Of a DNA stretch of 64,000 bases, positions 59,790-64,000 are shown in pieces. Numbering within the stretch: the first letter of the stretch is position 1; each line of letters starts with the position of its first letter. The DNA lies in assembly GCA_905160935.1 (NCBI GenBank), contig CAJHZI010000492.1, positions 77,001 to 141,000 of the forward strand, in the 5' to 3' direction. Made by a program: the position numbers and the translations under genes. The DNA is from Enchytraeus crypticus (Eukaryota; Annelida; Clitellata; Enchytraeida; Enchytraeidae). A model generated the notes under the pieces. It had not been told where the DNA came from, searched no databases, and saw only the letters and a program-made list of their open reading frames with translations.

Positions 59790-60145
59790 AAATCCATCAC
59801 TGGATGGGCTGTGCTGTAAAGTCCATCACAGGATAGGCTGTGTTCTAAAGTCCATCACGTGATAGGCTGTGCTCTAAAGTCCATCATCGGCTGTGCTCTA
59901 AAGTCCATCACGGGATCGGCTGTGCTTTAAAGTCCATCACGAGATCGACTGTGCTCTAAAGTCCATCACTGGATCGGTTGTGCTCTAAAGTCCATCACTG
60001 GATCGGCTGTGCTCTAAAGTCCATCACTGGATCGACTGTGCACTAAAGTCCATCACGAGATCGACTGTGCTCTAAAGTCCATCACGAGATCGGCTGTGCT
60101 CTAAAGTCCATCACTGGATCGGCTGTGCTCTAAAGTCCATCACGG
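59790..60145. repeat. 29-bp minisatellite
   Basis: CTCTAAAGTCCATCACTGGA plus TCGGCTGTG, about 12 copies with GGATC/GAGATC variants. A (CT)n tract with CGCTCACT interruptions (59655-59730) precedes it. Confidence 0.9.
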
Positions 60146-60854
60146 TAGAGGTGAAGGGGTTGGATGAAATGTGGAGAGCTGCGAGATCAGTCCATGCTTA
60201 ATTATAAACATTATGAGCTTGATTTAGAATTTAGACAATGATTACTGTTTAATGCGGCACAGTTGCCGGATAATTATAGCGGTCACAACACACGGAGTGT
60301 GGTTCAAAAATCAACATCCCTTTTAATATCTCAACGCTATAGTGTACGTATAAATATTGATATGTATTTTTTTATCACAACTGCCGCTAAAAATATATGG
60401 GGTGTAGATGTAGTCATCATCATCGTCTTCTTCCCTTAAATTCCAGTTTAACCAGGGTCGGGATACGAATGGCGTGTAGATGTAGTAATTTTAATTAATT
60501 ATTTGGAACTGTCTATAACATTATATTCTATGGTTATAGAGATTTAAACCAATCTACTACTGAGAGATTTATTAAGTTCACTTACTGATTTTTCCGTATT
60601 TATTTTATTTCCTTTTCTAAAGGAAGTTTTGTCTCTGAAATGAAACATTAAAAATTTACTGGACCATGTTTGTTAATGATAAGATATAAAAGAATACTAT
60701 TGATGAAGAATACTCTAAGTTGATACACATTTGTATGATCGTAAAGGTAATCTAGTGTATGTGCTTAGCATGGATATTTCATTTACTTTACTTGTCCTGT
60801 CATTACGTTGTTCCTACTATCCACTTCGTTGATCTGGACTTTCTCCTGTTTGTG

Positions 60855-61200
60855 GAGTTTTAATGTAGACGGATCGCCAGCAGTTGTTTCCTTACATCCG
60901 CATCCACAGGGAATTCATTTCCCGATTCATCTAAACCCGTGGCCTGGCTGTGAGACCTGGAGCGATCCTTCCTTCTGTTCCACCCTGTATTATCTTTCAA
61001 ATCCGCCCCTGATATGCATCTCTCTTTTAGTGCACTGCCTACTGGCAGGTCCATGGTATATAGCGCCTCCGCTCTTCTCTGTCTTCCGCCTTCCTCTTCA
61101 TTTCCACATATATGTGGGTCTTTACATCATCATACCTAATATCGGCCTGCCCCTGCCTCTTTTTCCTTCCATTCTACCTTCTATGACCTCTCTTAGTAGA
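60855..61200 (-). mobile_element. LINE 3' fragment with extra downstream sequence
   Basis: On the minus strand, 61200 to 61020 encodes EGRMEGKRGRGRP...[15 protein letters not shown] with frame breaks, ending in CCTGCCAGTAGGCAGTGCAC plus TAAAAGAGAG. The remaining part to 60855 continues as related sequence. It belongs to the same family as the copies at 13.9 and 31.4 kb. The plus-strand ORF across it is a shadow. Confidence 0.65.
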
Positions 61201-62839
61201 CCTGATATGCATATAGTTCCAGAAAATCGATACAAAGTACTGCTTCGTACTATTTAGTGTTATGCTTCTTTTAACTCTAAGATCCAAACCAACATCACTC
61301 TGGAACAAATCATTCAAACAACAGCAAGGATTCTGAGGAATATTGATGTCAGTGACTCACGGTCATGTTGAAGTAGCGGAATCTCTTGTTTTTCAGAGCG
61401 GCCTCGACTTTATTGTGGTTGAATTCATAAGCTATTTAAAAATTTATAGGCGATTAAATTGTTGATTCTTTAAGAAATAAATTGCTTACAGCAATCGATG
61501 TCTTTTCGTGTCTGTTTGTATCTGATGGCCGTGAATTACTACTAATTTAATACTAACTTAGTTAATACTAGTTACTACATCTCCTTCGTTTAGTAATTCA
61601 TCTGAGGTCCGGCATTCTGGACTCGAGTGAACGTTCCACGTTTTGACGTTGGATTCATTGTGCTTGATATTGTCGTGAACGGCTATTCAGATTCTTATGT
61701 TACATCCGGCTATGTGCTGCCGTTTAGTATAAATGTAATGAAATCAAAGTTGAGTCTTAGAGCTCTGTTAATGCAAACAGAGACGCTAGGCTGCCTGCAA
61801 TCTACTAATCTTTTAAATACATCTACAGTATATCGTAATCAAGACCGCTGTTTAGACTAAAGATGTATGGCTAATTAAGTCTGAGCTTTGTTTTAGTGAT
61901 TTCTATCTAAGTTCGTGCTAGTTAATCGCCTTATTATTTGTAAGTTGATTAGGTTTAGTTATTGTTGTATTTGTATAGCTTTAGAGTGGGCTCTGAGCAA
62001 TCGTGTAGTTCATTTCTTTAAGCTTTTTAGTCGTGTGGAGGTAATTTAAAATGACGCTGTCGTTAGGCTACATTAAGACTAGAAGATGATAAAGCCTCTT
62101 TGATGGGCTGAACGGATGGCTTGTTGGCGAGTTGTTCGATATCAGATCAGCAGTAGGTGTCTAGTTCAAAGTCAGTGCTCTAACCCGTCACTGACAGCAG
62201 GAAACAGGCGTTAGACTTGGCTTTATATATAGAGCGTGAACGGAGACAGCGATTAGGAATGTTACATCTATCATTTAGTAGAGAAAGAGATAAAGAGATT
62301 TTGCAGTTTTCTTAACTGAAAATCCCGAAAAAAATCCTAAACAGTTTACTGAATAGAATAGAATAGCCGGAATTTTATATCAGGAAAACTCTGAACATGC
62401 AAACGCACCCAGAATGAAGACAACGTTAACATCTGCTAATACACTAGTACTGATACCTTGAGCCTAATTCATACCTAAATTAAGATCTGCGAACAAATAA
62501 CTAAGCGAGTTTTATAGAATACATAGAAATCTAACAGGATCTTTTCATTAGAACCAATAATCCATTGTTTCATTAGCCGATTATGCGATGGCGGATATTT
62601 GTCATCCATTTAAAATCAGTGAAAGAATTCTCTGATTTGGTTTTTGTTTGATGCATTAATGGACACTTTTTGTAGAAGCTTGACACGTATAAACTATGCC
62701 ACTGAGACTAGACGGTATATTAGCACTCTCTTGTAATTAATCGAATCTTTCTGTATTATTAACTGATCTTTAAAATATTTGAAGCTTGTAGCTGAGCAGT
62801 TAATTTTAATGTGGACAGTTAATTGAATAAATTTAACCA

Positions 62840-63031
62840 ACGTCAGAAAGGGCATTCGGTTGGTGAGCGCCTAGGCTCCAGAATTTGCTACAAAAATTTA
62901 AACGAATAGAAAAGTCTCAAATTGGGGATTGACTGGTGATATAATGTAGGACAGAGAGGATTTGAGACAGTCTGTTCGTATCCCGACCCTAGTTAAACTG
63001 GGATTCAAGGGAAAATGATGATGATGATGTC
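62840..63031 (+). mobile_element. SINE-like repeat, family 3
   Basis: CAACGTCAGAAAGGGCATTC, GGTTGGTGAGCGCCTAGGC, then CCCGACCCTAGTTAAACTGG and a (GAT)n tail. Confidence 0.65.
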
Positions 63032-63239
63032 AATTGAATAAATTTATACTCTTGATTGTCAAATATTGTATTACATTGTTAAACGTTTGTTCTATTACTT
63101 ACTACAATATATTTGTGATAGAAATGATGAATTGTAGTTTAGAGAAACAGCGCAATTGTAAAATCCTAAAGTATGTAATATAACAATGTAACAAAAGCTT
63201 ATCAAAACCTTACCAGCACCGTTTAGAATCTTTTTCTTT

Positions 63240-63358
63240 CTCTTTAGCATATGTCTTTTCAGATCGTTTTGGGGTGAATAGATGTGTAGTAACATCTGAT
63301 GGGGGACGTCCCTGAAATCATCCTTGTATGAAGAAACGGACGTTAAACCTTTGTTATA
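63240..63358 (+). mobile_element. SINE-like repeat, family 2
   Basis: CAGATCGTTTTGGGGTGAAT through GGGGGACGTCCCTGAAATC to AAACGGACGTTAAACC. Shorter copies of the 3' part: 3997-4048 (-), 6975-7045 (-), 9530-9596 (+), 9930-10000 (+), 25308-25366 (-), 32395-32470 (+), 50960-51022 (+). Confidence 0.6.
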
Positions 63359-63892
63359 AGTATTAATTGATATTTAACTGATATATGCTTCACAACCTGA
63401 CTGGATAGCCTTCTTTGAGAAGAAAACGGACCTAAAAACGTTGCTGTAATTATTATAGTTGATATTTTTGTGACTGATTGTATATACAACTTTAGATCGT
63501 TATAAATGACAATTTAACTTTTTTCTTCGTCTATGTAATAAAATATTTTACTTTTTTGCTCCTCTGCTTGTGCGCATAGCGCATACCGCAATTGTCAGAG
63601 CTTCCTTGCTTAGATGCTGTTAGTATTTTATAGAACTTTATTTTCTCTTTAATTCGTGATTGGACTTCTGCATTATCAGATACTTTGTTTAAATTTTCTT
63701 CTATAAATTAGAGTCTTTTGTTTGAGCAACAAACGAACATAGAACAAAATGAAGAGAAAATTGTAGTTACTTAGCGCTTTACTTGTAGTACTTATATTCG
63801 AGTGAGGAAACTGACGTTACCATTATCTTTATTAGCTTTTTATAAATAAATCATACTTGTATACAAACTTGTAAATTTTCTATATAATTCTA

Positions 63893-64000
63893 AACATGTA
63901 TGTAATTGTAAACGTGTATGTAATTGTAAACGTGTATGTAATTGTAAACGTGTATGTAATTGTAAACGTGTATGTAATTGTAAACGTGTATGTAATTGTA
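63893..64000. repeat. 18-bp minisatellite cut by the window end
   Basis: TAATTGTAAACGTGTATG, at least six exact copies running off the right edge. Confidence 0.9.

Larger units (their letters stand above)
61250..63892. other. Presumed MAGI intron 2, distal part
   Basis: No exon recognised. Holds decayed SINE copies (about 62100-62215; family 3 at 62840; family 2 at 63240; family 1 scrap at 63797) in unique-looking DNA. Confidence 0.4.

Noticed and set aside
60808..61257. 149-aa plus-strand ORF
   Set aside because: It is the antisense of a LINE 3' fragment; the minus strand has the LINE protein signatures.

Overview
This is nuclear DNA of an animal, most likely an invertebrate. It is AT-rich, its genes are cut into short exons by GT-AG introns, it carries many families of short retroposons (SINEs), and its recognisable genes belong to animal families (IWS1, MAGI). 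I cannot name the phylum. No bacterial-style operon, CRISPR array or viral genome is visible.

Layout. 1-5.4 kb: gene-poor flank with SINE fragments and small minisatellites. 5.48-16.6 kb: first copy (A) of an IWS1/Spn1 transcription-elongation gene, 14 coding exons, about 493 aa. 16.9-20.5 kb: spacer with a large inverted repeat. 21.1-33.9 kb: second, tandem, same-strand copy (B) of IWS1, 16 coding exons, about 882 aa. 35.3-36.9 kb: a complete Tc1/mariner-type transposon with perfect 39-bp terminal inverted repeats, whose transposase lacks the first catalytic Asp. 39.7-41.1 kb: a three-exon gene for a 102-aa protein I do not recognise. 45.4-46.6 kb: the first two coding exons of a MAGI-type scaffold (N-terminal PDZ domain). 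From 46.6 kb to the end no further exon is recognised; this is probably a very long MAGI intron, full of SINEs and minisatellites.

The two IWS1 copies are the main biology. Eleven exons have the same length in both copies, which shows a duplication of the whole gene with its introns. The copies then diverged at the N-terminus. B has a 1,450-bp exon encoding an acidic region with 27-aa and 8-aa Ser-Pro repeats. A has lost it and instead has a six-residue ME(N/K)SE repeat. At most positions where the two differ in the conserved core, B agrees with human IWS1 as I remember it and A does not. The duplicated introns also serve as empty-site controls: a hAT-like insertion with a target duplication is present in B and absent at the matching place in A.

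A recurring theme is tandem repeats at splice sites. The intron before B exon 7 holds about ten copies of a unit that includes the 3' splice site and the start of the exon, and the MAGI intron ends in a similar array next to its acceptor. Several SINE families are present, including one derived from 5S rRNA and several with tRNA-like promoters. All gene models were read by eye from ORFs, splice consensus and remembered homologues. No alignment or database search was run.
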